DNA of 64,000 bases from Saccoglossus kowalevskii (lineage: Eukaryota > Hemichordata > Enteropneusta > Harrimaniidae), in assembly GCF_000003605.2 (NCBI RefSeq), contig NW_003123430.1:5486-69485 (forward strand), read 5' to 3'. The notes beneath the pieces are model-generated. The model was not told the origin of the DNA and searched no databases. It saw nothing but the letters and a program-made list of their open reading frames with translations. Shown piece after piece: positions 35,350 through 49,200 of this stretch. Within the stretch, counting starts at the first letter, position 1. Each line of letters opens with the position of its first letter. A program made the position numbers and the translations under genes.

Positions 35350-36600
35350 ATTATAATGTATATATGTACAATATATTTTATTTGACACGAAATAATCTGT
35401 GGTGAAAAGACATTAAATATAATAAAACACAAGTACACACACAAAACAAAAGAAAATACATAAAAGAATAAAATTACTTATAGATATGCTGTCAATAAAT
35501 TTACTAGCACTATTGGCAATGAACCCATCTTTCTACTTAAAATTTCTACAAACATTTGTTGTTTTGATAGTGTAAGGATACTTTCATTATGAATGCTAAC
35601 TGTATTTAGAAATCCAGTATGGTTGCAGTCTAAAAGTGTATGGATTTAATTGCCAATAGCCCCATTATTACAAAGTTGGCACTTTCTTTCCTCTGGAGGT
35701 ATCCCTTGATATCTAAGTTTTCAATTGGTAGGGTATGTGTAGATATCCTAAATTTGGTGAAGCTGGTTCTATGTTGTACATTTTTTACTTGATTCAAATT
35801 TATATGCAGGTTTGAACTGGGTGCATGTACGTAATTTATCGTTTTAGTTTGTCTGGACTGTTGGTAGCCAATCATGTTCAACATAGATTTCTTTTAATTT
35901 TGACTTAAGCCGAGTATCGTCATCAGCACCATCAGCAGTTATCTCATCTAATTTATTTACAAATGTTGCCCATGTAATAATAATAATCATCTTTATTGTT
36001 TTTGTATCCTCTGTGGGACTTTGATTATAAAATACAATAAAAGTATAGCAATGAAAAAATTAAATGAGATTAAAAGAGTATAAAACAAAGTTGATAATAA
36101 AATATAATAAGTTAAAGTAAATGTTTTTATTCATTTTGAGGCAGCTGGTAGTATATTTTTCAAGTTGTTCTCTCGGATTTTAAAACAATAATGTATACGT
36201 ACTTCGCAATTTGAGGAGCTAATATTTTACTACCATTGTTTAGTATGGCAACTATTTTTTTTTTTTCAGGAAGTTTTGGTAGCATCAAATTTTGTATGTA
36301 TTACCTTTGATTTTAGTTTCTGAGATGTAAGCACGTCAATCTAAGTGACTGCAATTGTCGGTGTTATTTTCAATTCTTTTCATTTATTTAATTAATTGTG
36401 CACAAATTTCAGTAATGGCAGGATAACTTCCAAGTTCAGCTCTAGAAGCAATATTACTTGAACGCCTGTGCACTCCTAATACACTCTTACAGAACTTAAT
36501 GTGAAGTTGCTCAAATTGTGATATGTCACTAAAGAGATAATTAACAAATCTTTCTGTATCAGATCATGATCATCATGTTTAGATTTGTAAATCTTGAAGG
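35350..36600 (-). mobile_element. LINE 3' fragment with nested insertion
   Basis: Read on the minus strand: at about 36525-36395 QLHIKFCKSVLGVHRRSSN followed by ASRAELGSYPA, a block typical of LINE ORF2. At about 35975-35885 FVNKLDEITADGADDD leads to a C-terminal helix. At 35760-35640 FTKFRISTHTLPIE leads to the Cys motif CQLCNNGAIGN. The frame is broken and an AT-rich 3' UTR follows. Between the first two blocks (about 36130-35978) sits another 3' tail, ending CAATAAAGATGATTATTATT, apparently a younger insertion. Confidence 0.65.
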
Positions 36601-39275
36601 TGTACAACGCTCACAATTCCGCATATTCAAGAAAAAACAATAATATAGCCCACTCCGATCTGATTCTTCTCATAAACAAGCCCCAACAAGTATTGCCAAT
36701 CATATCTAACCTCGTTTTAACTCGGCTAACTGTGATTGATTGTTGACATATTTAAATTGTCTGGCCTCTGTGATCTCTCGTACTTTGATCCGACCTCATT
36801 ACAACAACGGGATTTTCCACTCGAATAAATCAGTATCACGTGATTTTGTATTACAAATTTGTATTATAACATGCTGCTCGTCTGAATATGCAAATTACCA
36901 GATAATAGACACCACGACGACAATAGTGCGACCGCTCACGATATTGCAATAAATTGACATACTAAGTAGTTAATCAGCAACATATTAGCAGTGCTTACAC
37001 ACCGATTGCACGATTTTGTATTTGTTCACCCCTTTCTCCACAACGATCGATGGACAGTAAGCTGAAACATACCTTGCAAATTCCAGATATGGTATACTTT
37101 AATAATAACATAGTGAAACCATTAAAGCCTTGGCGATCTTTTCAATGACAATAAATAGAAATGTTTATATAACCCATGACCCAAATAGAAACATACAATA
37201 TGGATTATTTGATATCCGTATATTTATATTATATTTTAAAGCAATATATGCTTTCTTGGGATTCCAATCAAATCACTCAAAGCAAAGATATGCATTTAGC
37301 TTGGAATTGTCAGCAACTGCGCACGATGTCTACATTTGATCCCTTCCTAATGCGAAAATCGTTATAAGGTTACGCCAGTCACATTATAATATACGACAGC
37401 ATAAAACACATCACTAAGGTGAAAATTGATCTAAAGCAATGATAAAAACGCAAAAACACAAAGACTGATGGTCAGCAATACGGTTTAAAAGGTCTATTGT
37501 ATGCATAGGTGAGTTGATGTAAAGAGAATGAAATATACAAATAGTCAGAGCCTGAATACTTAATTCATTTGATACGACTTTATTTCACCGAAATCACTAC
37601 TAGTAGTCCCATATCAAACAGGACGTGGTGCGACGACCACTGCCCTTTAAATATGTGCATGTTTAATCAAATATTGTGTTAGAGAAGCAATACAAATTCT
37701 TACAATGACTGACACTGTTAAGCTGACATTTGCAACAGTGATAGTACATTATTTGATCATCTAAAAAGATGTAGTTCCACATAGTGTTCAAAACTAAGGC
37801 AGATCCTTGGGTCTGGAAGCCTAGAATTTCACATTAAGACAAAAAAGTTTAAGAACTTGCAGGCCTAAAAAGCCTACTCCTCAAATCTGTTGAGATCGTA
37901 AAAATGATAAATATTGTTTGAAAGATGACTCACATTTATGGTGACAAATTTCTCAGTAGGTCATCATTACCTTAATGTGCATCTTTCTATTTTTATTTTG
38001 TGTCCATACATTTTTCTTTTGGGTCAACAACATTCACATTTCAACTTACATACCCTGTAGAAAATCAACATTTTGACATTAAGGGGTAAACACTGGTTTC
38101 ACATATTTATTTTATATTGGTACACTTGTAGCCATGGCAACACATTAAAGGTGATAGTCGCCACACCACGCATGCGCAAGATATACAAGTCTCATATAAA
38201 CAAAGAGGGCGACTTTGACTGTTGCGCAGATCAACGAGTTCAAACTGAGATGTTACAAGCTTTAGTTAGGTATTTTTTAGGTGATTTGAAGGTATCGAAG
38301 GAGTCACAGACAGTAATCAGTGCAAGTCACGCAAAGGTCAAACCTCATACTTGTGATTTCCATTAGAAGAGCGCATTAGATTGTGAGAAAATTTACGTTT
38401 ATCAACACAAATCACGCACATGCGCAGCGCGATGACAACCGCTCTTTAACATTTTCATTACCATCATACCAGAAGAAAATTGAAAACATCAAACGTAAAT
38501 GACACATTTAAAAAAATTTATGCAGTAAAATCATAACAAGTAGATTAAAATAAAGTTGCCCAACAAACTGAAAAATATGAACTAAGACTGAAATGCACTC
38601 AAATGTGTTGAATTGTGCGTAAGTAATCAGTGCATTATACTCGTATGCATATCAAATAAATATGATCACAATAATCACTGCTCAGTTGTTCATATTGCAT
38701 TTTTTTTATATGTGACACTTACTGTGTTTGCTCTATTAGTATTGCATGTACTTGCATATAAATGACAGAGGTGTATTTTGGTAAAAATTAAGTCATATTT
38801 CAAATAACCAGCACAAAATAAATAAATTTGTTGGTTTATGAATGCTTTTATTTAAGATGTACTTGAAATAGAGCAAATATGGTAAAATGTCAGAACACAT
38901 AGTAATATTGCACATTTTCATCATAAAAAAATTATTTCGTTTCACATAAAAATTATTAAAGCATGTAAATTTTCATGTAACCATCTTTAAAATCCAAACT
39001 TGCTGAACTATGACCCTGAATAAAACAGATAAATTGTTATCACACAAATCACACATAGTTAAAATAAAATTAATATAATATATATTTGTTCTTGTACAAA
39101 GCAAATGTCTATTAGATTTTCAGTGTTTCATCAATAATATTACTTAAAAATAATAAAATAATAATTATTATTTTTTAATATAAGTTTGCAAATTAAAATC
39201 TTTGATAATCATCACCATATCTCATCAAAAAACAATATTAAATATATTCTAATCTACATTTTTTACAACAGAAAT
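36601..39275. other. Spacer
   Basis: No gene supported. The patch 38120-38440 is GC-richer with two CGCATGCGC-like words. The rest is AT-rich and plain. Confidence 0.45.
38140..38440. promoter_or_regulatory. Patch with NRF1-like sites
   Basis: CGCATGCGCA at 38169-38178 and CACATGCGCAGCGC at about 38417-38430 resemble the NRF1 palindrome GCGCATGCGC, found in many housekeeping promoters. A 97-codon open frame overlaps (38073-38366) but has no family likeness. Could also be part of an unknown repeat. Confidence 0.25.
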
Positions 39276-39456
39276 ATTCTGTGAAATATTTTTCCTTTTT
39301 TCGCTGAAGGAATGGTTCAGTGAAAATAAAATCCAGCGAATATACCTTTTCAAATTCAACTCATCAGAAATCAGTGAAAATAAATTCTATACAAAACACT
39401 CAAAAAATCTTTCCAGCAAAAATTAATTGCAGCTAAAATAAAGAATTTTACAGTAT
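39276..39456. mobile_element. MITE, relative of the 22529 element
   Basis: It begins ATTCTGTGAAATATTTTT and ends AAATAAAGAATTTTACAGTA. The middle repeats the 22529 sequence almost in full (GAAGGAATGGTTCAGTGAAA, AAATCCAGCGA). About 181 bases. Confidence 0.7.
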
Positions 39457-39515
39457 TCAGAAAATTGATTCGCAACAGCATCCAAACTAGTTTTGGAAAA
39501 CCAATTGGTGTTCAA

Positions 39516-40040
39516 ACAAGCAGCCTGCCATCTGAGATAGTTCTACTGTTAGCAATGCACATTTCAATTAAAGAACAGAAGATATCATTAGAAAATGAAC
39601 AATATGTATCAAAGCAACGGGACTTTCTGTTTTCAACAAGAATTCAAAAATATCACTTTTTACCAAAAATTACAAAAATATTCTCCAAAATTAGAGAATT
39701 AAAGATATCATCACGAAATGCACAAATTTGAGAGAGGTCCACATGTAGTACCTATATATGTAATATCAAAGCAATTGGGCTTGCGGTTATTTAACAAGAA
39801 GTCGAAAATATCACTTTTTACCAAAAATGACAAAAACATTCACCAAAATTAGAGAATTAAAGATATCATTACAAAATGAACAAATCTAAGAAAGGTCCAC
39901 CCCAGGTACATATACACCAAGTACCAAAGCATTCAGGCTTGTAGTTTTCAAGAAGAAGTCGAAAAAGTAAAACATTGACACGGACGACGGACAATCACTC
40001 ATATGATAAGCTCCGCTCGACAAAGTTGACAGCATAGCTA
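39516..40040. mobile_element. GGAGCTA-type repeat element, copy 1
   Basis: It starts ACAAGCAGCCTG and ends AGTTGACAGCATAGCTA. Inside are two tandem units of about 158 bases (starting near 39653 and 39811, ATCACTTTTTACCAAAAAT), and near the end ACATTGACACGGACGACGG and CAATCACTCATATGATAAGC. Non-coding. The ends are mutated relative to the other two copies. Confidence 0.75.
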
Positions 40041-42613
40041 AAAAGTTGTTTATTTTATTATTGATATGATCCAATAGTATTTGTCTAATTCTTAATGATA
40101 CATGAGAGTGTATGCATTAACTTGACAGGAAAACAAATTCTCTAACTAGTTGAGAAAAAATATGGTAAAAATTGTTTTTCTTTTTGAAATAATACAATGT
40201 AATATCTTGTAGCAATAGGAATTAAATAGTCTTAGCACATAGGAATGATACTAAATGTCTTTTTCAAGTCAACTTCAAGTAAATCTAAATTAGTTTAGAC
40301 AATGTTTTGACTTTATAATACTTTTTTTATATATGTATAAGCTGCAAAGGAACATTGGAAATTGAGCATTTTTATTTCTTATTGAATATATTCTTTAAAA
40401 AAATAGTTAATAATCAGGTAAAAATACATCAAAAGTAAACACATTGATTTGGTAGATTTAGTAGATTTTTTCAAACAGAAAAATATCAATTTATAATTTA
40501 TGACTGTGATATACTGGTGGAGGTATGCAACAGGCATATCATGACATGACAATACCAAAGCTTCTTAACTTTCACAAAATAAATTATTTCATTCTTCTGA
40601 TATTTTGAACAAGAGCTGTAGGTGATGAGAAATTTAGTTTATCTGCTCCAAAAGAAACAAAAGAATATTGGAAAAATGCATAAAAAAATGCAAAATACTG
40701 AACCAAATTTATGGTGGGAAAAATTATGGCATTCAAAGAAATAAAAGAGCCATTTGGATGTTATATTTGTGTATTGTGAAATCATAAAAAGAAATATTTT
40801 CATAAATAGAACATTATATTCTATCAAAATATCAGTAATTACACTGTAAGTTGTTTTGTTGGCAAAATTTTGTCTGGAGACTTTGATGCTGCGTAAAATA
40901 CAACTACAGTATTCGCAAGATATCTTGTATTTTATTGACAACAGCCGACATCACCGATAAGTATCTGAAAGTGTCATTGAGTCACCATGCAGGATTCTTT
41001 GTTTGATGACCAATAATATACAGTATTAGAGAATCATTATTCAAAGTGAAGCTATGGGTATTTCCATAAAAATTAATCTGAGATGAACATGTAGCAGACA
41101 CTTGAGTTGGTTTCTGTATAGCATTAGGTCAAATACTTTTGAATTTATAGTACAACTTTATTACTTCTGTCATCAACTCATTTAAGCCGTGAACATTAAC
41201 TACTTCCTGTGTTTGTTCTGTTTAACGGGCACCTAAAGCTGTAAATGAGGAGATTTATTGTAGCACAGTCCCTCAACTGATTGTAGTGAAGTTAGTTAAT
41301 AGACAGACAAATATGTCAGGTTTCAATCAGTATAACTGTTGTAACTTTCAGATTTGGATTTTGGTTAAATTACTCAAGAGTTGCCGACAATACAATTTCA
41401 AGACATTGTACCTGCTACTGATGAGTCAATGGTGTCTACAATAGAAACGAATTTCATTAAGATATCTGTGCTGCACCTAACTGTGCATTAGTAAATTAAT
41501 GAAAACAATACACAACAAGATATACAAGTACGTTGTATAGCTAGACGACATCACTTATAATTGGTAAAAGAAGCTTACTGGTAAATTAAAAATATACTTT
41601 GTGTAAATTAAATTCTGTAAACATCTATATAATAAAAACATTTATAAATTGAATTTTAAATAATGTTCTATTGCATTGTGAGAGCACCATACTTTGGTTA
41701 CCAATATATTAGCTTAGAATCTAAGAGTTTCTCAAAGTCTGTAAAACCTGTACAATAAATGCCTAGCATCAACTCCCATTAAACATGATTGTGGTCGGAT
41801 ATTGAGCATTACATGTCATTCTTTAAATGTAATCAGTGTCATGCAATCATTTGAAAGTTTCAAGTTGCATTATGGGAAATATTTTGTTTGAAAGCTTTTG
41901 ACGCAAGAAATATTGTCATCGTATCATGATTTCATGGTAGGGATGGGATGGGATGTTTGCATCCTACCATATTAGGTAATGTGAATTCCAAATATAGAAA
42001 ATTGTGGTTGAATTAAAATTCAGTAGACAATACAACTTTAAACTCACAATTGAACAAACAGTATTTTACTTGACGAAAACCCAAAGTAGGAAATATTCAA
42101 AAAGATTTGCATGAAGAACTTGAAGAAAACTGAGCCTCAATGCTAGGCACATTTTGTAGAGGTCTTGAAGCCCTCAAAAAAGATTATAAATTCTAGGCTA
42201 CCATTATGAAAACCAAGCCAAAAAATTCAGGTCAACCATTAGCAAAGTAATAATTATCTCAACATTATTTGACAAATATAAATCTTTTAGTGAACTTCAT
42301 GAATGCATGAATATTTTTTTATATAAAATATTTATAAATATTGTTGAATCTCAAATGATGGTTAAAATGAACCAATCACAAACATTTGCAGATGCATGCC
42401 AATAAATCAGCCAATGATGAAGGAAACTGCAAAGACTTATGGGTAATAATGGATTGGAATGAAGTGTGAAAGTCTTCCAAAATAAATAATTTATAAATAT
42501 TTTATAAATTTTCAAAAAACAAAAACAATTCATGCCTTCATGAAATTCACTGTACATAAGTTACAAATTTGTTTCAGTTTTTTTCTCAGTTCTAATAATC
42601 TATTTCTTAAATG
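40041..42613. other. Spacer downstream of FAAH2-like gene
   Basis: AT-rich. Around 42296-42525 lies a possible repeat with ATTTATAAATATT near both ends and CCAATCA words inside, similar to sequence at 22955-23095 and 23895-24030. No gene recognised. Confidence 0.4.
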
Positions 42614-42619
42614 TTTATT
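42614..42619 (-). terminator. Possible FAAH2-like poly(A) signal
   Basis: AATAAA on the gene strand, 17 bases after the stop codon. Close for a 3' UTR, but the hexamer is canonical. Confidence 0.35.
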
Positions 42620-42635
42620 ACAAGTTAGGATATCT

Positions 42636-43223
42636 CTAAACTGGTTCTTTCCATCCACCAAAAGCTTCCTCTAGTTTCCTAGCAACAGCCATGGTAAGAT
42701 GATCATTGTGAGTGAGGGCAATGACCTGCACACCAAGAGGTACCCCGTCTGCATTCAACCCAAGTGGCACCTGGGTAACTGGGAAACCCATCATATTGAA
42801 AATGCCAGTGTAAGCAAAATTCATGGGTGTGAACAAAGGTGAATTATGGTATGGGGCTACCTTGGGATGAGAAGGATAAAGAAGAACACCATCAGAACCA
42901 AGCAATTCTTCAAAATCTCGGCGGAGTTTATCGCTAGCCTTACAGAGCCTCTCCTGCAGGTCCTTAGACATCATCATCTCATCAAACTTTTCTACGATTC
43001 CTAAACCGATGGCTGGAAGAGTGTGATTGGAGAGTTGAAAGACCCACTTGAGAAGCTCCCATGCTGGATAAACTTGCGGCCCACCGTCGGTCATTAGATC
43101 TGTGAAAGACACCTCACCGTGTTTTGACATCATGGCAGACCATATCGGGAGTGAGAGACGAAGCCTGTGTACCATGGTCTTCACGACTGGGACATTGAGC
43201 GACTCTTCTATATATTTAGCAGC
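42636..43223 (-). CDS. FAAH2: FAAH2-like last exon
   Basis: Acceptor CTATTTTTTCAG bounds 195 codons and a [82 protein letters not shown] and [16 protein letters not shown], ending [11 protein letters not shown]. It lines up with the human C-terminus (FGGW). Confidence 0.93.
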   Translation of the reverse strand, partial: AAKYIEESLNVPVVKTMVHRLRLSLPIWSAMMSKHGEVSFTDLMTDGGPQVYPAWELLKWVFQLSNHTLPAIGLGIVEKFDEMMMSKDLQERLCKASDKLRRDFEELLGSDGVLLYPSHPKVAPYHNSPLFTPMNFAYTGIFNMMGFPVTQVPLGLNADGVPLGVQVIALTHNDHLTMAVARKLEEAFGGWKEPV

Positions 43224-46200
43224 CTGAAAAAATAGAAAGTTTTGTTTAAAATTTGATGAATCAACCCATATGCATCGCTTAATTTTGATGTGGAATACTG
43301 AGAGCTCACACACATGATATTTTTTTTTTTTTTATTTAATATGAAATTTTAACTACTAGTATAATCTTTAACTTAATTGAACATAGCATAAAACTTTTAA
43401 CTGATATCGTAAATGTCATTAAATTTGCCACTTGCTTGTTCATTGAATTCAATAATATCGTTTACAAATGTGAACTCAACATTTGTGATTAAGTTTGTCG
43501 TTCACCTTGGCTTGGGCGTCTCTGAGTTCTTGACTGACTCGTGAGCAATAACCTGCGTCCCCATCATCCACAATAGTGAAATACCTCAAACTTTTTAAGT
43601 CTACAGTCGTATCCATCTTTAGCTTGCTCAGTCCTTCCTCTCCGGCCAACACACGGAACATGGGCTCCAAATCTTCTGCAAATCGACACATTGGCCCAGT
43701 TGAGAGAAAATCATTTCGTTTACCAGTTGCCATTGGAAACTGACCAAAGTTTGGAATAATACCTAGAGAGTGGCAGTGAATAAAAGATATATAATATAGT
43801 TAAAATGTTGCTTGTTTTTGATTTTACTGTTTTTGCAAATCTTGAAACTAAAAACAAGCAAAACTTTTGTTTTGCCAAATATACAAGCTTTTATTTCCAC
43901 CATTACTATAGAAACTTACATGCTCTCAAATTGTGCCTGTGTAGAGGCGTTGATTTCAGCACGGGAGTCATTAGAATGACGGAAACCAGCAAAGAAATCA
44001 TGAAGCTTAAAATATCAACCCCCATTACTGCATAAAAACTGATTGACGCAAATGACAGACAATATCTCAATAAAAGCAATCAGAAAGCAATTTTGTTTTA
44101 GCTCCACAAATAATGGAGATACGGACATTGAGTTACAAACTTGACTTAGATTTTTTATTTTGTTTAACTTTCTATGTTTTATTTAGATTATTGCCTGCAA
44201 TTTGTAACCGACAAAAATAAAAATGGTGGCTGCTTCACTTTTTTTTTTTTAAGTATTTATTTAATTTTTCAGCTGTCTAGGTGCTGTTTATGCATGCATA
44301 TAACATGTACAGTTTAATGGCTCTTTAATGAAAACACTGCTCGGTTTGAATGTAAGAGTTTACCTGATGATGGTTTATGTCCAAATATTCCATTGAAAAA
44401 ACAGGGCATTCTGATGGAACCACCGATGTCAGAACCGATGCCAATAGGCGTACCTGAAGCAGCATGCAGAGCGCCTTCACCACCTACAAAGACAAAATAA
44501 ATATTGAGAGAATAAAGAGAAATTAAAACTGTAAACTATGTCACAATAGCTGATCTAATTTTTAAAATATAATCAATTGTTAAATGCTTCAAATGAACGA
44601 CTAACATGACAAAACCCTATCATCAGTGTTTGCTTCATAACGAGTAGACAGTCTACTGGTAAAAGCATGTCTATCTTGTATACTGTTGTGAGTTTCAATC
44701 CTACATGGGGGGAGTTTCAATTTTTCACTGTTCTGACACTTTTTATTCCAATCAATTCAAAGGTCAATGTAATCAAAAATAAAAACAAGCAGCCTCTCGG
44801 CTGAGATAGCTCCGCTGTTAGCAATGCACATTTTAATTAAAGAACAGAAGATATCATTAGAAAATGAACAATATGTATAGTATCAATGCAATGGGACTTG
44901 CTGTTTTCAACAAGAATTCAAAAATATCATTTTTCACCATAAATGATTGTGGTTTTTAACAAAAAGAAAATATCACTTTTTACCAAAAATGACAAAAATA
45001 TTCACCAAAATTAGAGAATTAAAGATATCATTACAAAATGAACAAATCTGAGAGAGGTCCACATGTAGTGCCTATATATGTAATATCAAAGCAATTGGAC
45101 TTGCGGTTTTTAACAAGAAGTCGAAAATATCACTTTTTACCAAAAATGACAAAAATATTCACCAAAATTAGAGAATTGAAGATATGATCATGAAATGAAC
45201 AAATCTGAGAGAGGTCTACCCAAGGTACATATACACCAAGTATCAAAGCATTCAGGCTTGTAGTTTTCAAGAAGAAGTCGAAAAAGTAAAACATTGACAC
45301 GGACGCCGGATGCCGGACGACGACGGACAATCACTCATATGATAAGCTCCGTGCGACAAAGTCAACAGCGGAGCTAATTAAAATGGGAATAAGAAAATCA
45401 GAATAAAAATTAGAGTTAAAAACTCTATTGCTTTGAAGTCCTTACTATTGATTCATTAGCTTGGGTTCAATAAAATGAGATGCTGAATTGTTTGAGATAC
45501 AGACATTATGTTACGAACATAGAGTTAAAAAATAACCACATCCATATTTTAAAAACCATGCCTACTTTTGCAAAACTACCCCCAAATTATAACTCGATAT
45601 TCACTTAACAGTTAACCAAACTTTGAGTTACGGGCAACACAAATTTGTTTTTTTGTTTAACGTTTTTATGTTTCCCGCAATTCGAAGTTCGGTTAACAGG
45701 AAATTAAAATTTGAGTTATTAAATTTGAACATTAAACAAAACAATAAATCTATGTTACCTGTAACTCAATATTTGGTTAACTGTCCATTAAAGTTTGAGT
45801 TACTAAATGTGTACATTCAATAAAAAAAAAAAAAATATGTTGCTTGTAACGCTAAGTTTTGCTAACTGTTAAATTGTTAAATCAAGTTACAATTTGGACG
45901 TGGTTTCTAAAATAAGGGCGTGGTCATGTTTGTAACTCAAACAATCGAGCATCTCCAATAAAATGATATCTTACCTGAACTTCCACCCACTATTCTCCTC
46001 GCATCATAAGGGTTATTTGATCTTCCGTAGATAAAGTTACTGGATTCATACCACATACACAACTCGCTGCAGTTCGTTACTGCTATCGGGATTGCTCCAG
46101 CCTCTTTCATTCTCGCAACAACTGCAGCATCTTTCGTACATAACATGTTCTTTCGGCTAACGAGCCCACTAGTATTTGTCATTCCTGGGTCACGAGAAAA

Positions 46201-49200
46201 TAAAAGAATGATTTTAATTATTATCAGAACATTTTTAAAAGTAATTTTCCATGTTTACGCAGTTAAATTTTTTAGACTCTCTCAAATCCTGAATATTCAC
46301 CTGAATATTTCGTTGAATTTTGTGATATCTACTATTACAGTGGGTCCTAACAAACGATTACAAAAACCTTTCCTCTGCACATAGCCCATGTAATGAATTC
46401 CAAGAAACATACACATGTTGTACTGTATTTACTCAATGCGTACACCCGATTTACGTAATGCTTGTTTGTATGTAAAATTCAACATATATCAAAAAGAGCT
46501 AGCTTTCGAAGTAAAGACCGAAAAAGTTCTGCATGAGGACATAGGCCGAAAAGTGGGACCTGGAGCTTCCAGAGAGTGCTGATGGTAGAGAGATCTGTCC
46601 ACAAAAATGCCGAGACTGACTTATCGCCTATCCGCAGGAACCCTTCTGGTCGTTCGGGCTGGGTCAGCAAACCAAGTCTGACCCACTAACAGGGACCCAA
46701 CCTAGAGACTCTCCTCAATGGATTTGGTGTCTCTTAGGTAGTAGTTGATAAAGAAGTTCTGCGTTCTCCAGAAGCCTGCCCTCAGTGTGTGTTCGAGGGG
46801 GGGGGGGCTGACGCTAGCACTAGTGAGTTAGCAATCGCACAGACCTCATGCGCTTGTACTTTGTGTCTCTGCAAGCTCTGTGTAGAGGAAGTTAAAGTAT
46901 TATAGACCTCTAATACAGTCGCAGTAAACCACCTAGTTATGGAAGTGGGGAGGCCGGCCTATCCTGCCTGCCTGGGCCGTAACACAGAGACATGTGCTTG
47001 GCACCCCACCTGAATCCTTAGTACAGTTTTGGTAGCAACTCCGTGCTTGAACCGGGCAGAGAAGCAATTCCTCCTGACCCTCCGGGCAGACAAAATTTGA
47101 CAGCCGGGGGATGACGATCGGGTGTCCTGGGATTTGGTTCTTGGCGAGAAACCGATTCGTGTCCTTGACACAACTTGATTGTCCATAATGGCGGTACATC
47201 ATCCAAGAAGAACAATGCCCCTAGCTCTGGCCGACGCCTACCTGAGGCGAGGGCCAGTAGGAAGACTATTTTCCATGTAAAAAAATTGAGTGGTGCTGAT
47301 CGGAGAGGGTCAAAGGGCGGTCTGCTTAGAGCAGACAACACAACCGACAAATCCTAGTTGGGCGGTTCCCTTGTATGGGGTCTCGGCATCTGGAAAGCAG
47401 TAAATAGTCTCCTAATAATAGGACAATCAACTAGTCTTGTTTTTGAATGTTCTAAATGGTGGGGGACAAGGCCGACCTGTAGCCAACGATCGCTGCGTAG
47501 GACAAACCCAGTTTGTCAAACAGGTGGATGAAGGAGCCTGCTACCTGGCCAATAGAGGGATGGTATGAATCAATCTCCCTTCCGCTACACCACTCAGTGT
47601 ATGCTTGCAACCTAGAAATGTAGGCAGTGTTGGTGCAATCCAGGAAGTTGGCAGCAGGCTCAGATAAAGCTTTCGTATGTGAGGCTCTACTGAGAGCCTC
47701 CATGCACGTAAGAGCTACCCACTGGGCTCGTTGGTAGTGTGTCGTCCGGTTGGGACAGCAGGTCCGATAAGTCCGGAAGCACTACTCGTGTTTCGACTAG
47801 TATTTCCAACAGAAGTGGAAACTAGGTCTTGGTTGGCCAATTGGGTGCGACCAATGACAATATGCAGGTGTGCACCTGTCAAAGTTTTCTCCGGTGCCCG
47901 GTGAACTAGCGGGAAGGGAGGAAAGGCGTACACAACTAAGTGGGTCCACGGGGTTAGCAAAGCGACCCTGGCCCAGGCTCCTAGAGTCAGCAGGAATGTT
48001 GGTTTCAAACTACGGGTAGAAAGCTAAGTGCAGTGCAGTGCTTCGAGCCGATTGATATGGTAGTCCCGAAACTAATGCGGGGGCCATGTCCTTGGGCTTG
48101 TTCGTCCAACCTTGGGGGAGGCATCTGTTACCAGAGTTATACCTGCGGCGAGTGGGTCCAAGGGGCCTCCAGTGACGACCACCAGGGCAGGGCTTCCTTC
48201 AAAACCCACCTATCTAGCTCCCATAGGAGAGCTCGGCATTGTAACAACAAGCTTTATACCGGGCGACTGCATAGTGCGGCCTGGGGAACCACCCTTTGAA
48301 CTAAGGTCATCATTCCGATGATTCGCATTTGTTCTTGGAGGGACACTGAGGGAATGCTGACTAGGCGTTCGGCTAGGCTGCTTAGCGCTTAGCAACATGC
48401 TTGAAATAGCTATACCAAGCTTACCTCTGTGTCAAACTCTATGCCCAGGAACACCAACTGTGCATTGGGTCAAGATGGAACTTGTAGATTTACTAAAAAG
48501 GCCAACTGGTGAAGTAAATCCTGTGTTAGCCTGACGTGTTTGGCTAATAACCCCTTGTCAAGGTTGTGTAGTAACCAGTCGTCTAGGTACGGATTGCGGT
48601 GAAGCAGCAGCACTACCTGTTTTATCACTCTGGTGAACATGTAGGGTGCTGTGCATAACCCAAATGGGCGATTCGAAGGAGATGGCAACTCGCTGGGTGC
48701 ATCGGTATGTGCATGTAGGCCCCGCTTTAGTCTAGTGGGGCTAGCCAGTCGAAACGGTGGATTTAGAGAAGAACCCTGAATGGAGTCTCCATGCAGAACC
48801 GATCGAGGAGCACGTACTGATTCAGTCTGCCTACACACCTGGATGCCGGCCACCTGTAAATTTGGTACTATGAACACAGAAGGGTAGAAAGCCTGGACTT
48901 AACACCGACTGATCCAACCTATGTATGGCACCCTTTTCCGGCAAACTGCTACTTCCTGCCTGATTGCTTCCGCCTTGCGGGGGTCCCCTGGCAGTGCCCA
49001 ATAGGGGAGACACTGACGAGGGAGATGGAGATTTCAGCGGTATCCTGTAACAGAATGTCACTACCTGGAAAGGTCAAGGGATCGGTCACCTGCTGTCTCC
49101 AAACCGCAATCTGTGTACAACAGGGATATGTGGCCATGGGTTCGGCATTTGCGAGGTGTGGGTGCTCTCTTCTCCCATGAGGTGAGTTTCCCCAAGGTAG

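Noticed and set aside
38073-38366. 97-codon plus-strand frame
   Set aside because: No recognisable domain, no splice partners and a composition like that of the spacer.
42351-42557. 68-codon minus-strand frame beyond the FAAH2-like stop
   Set aside because: It lies after the family C-terminus and a poly(A) signal, in a likely A/T-rich repeat.
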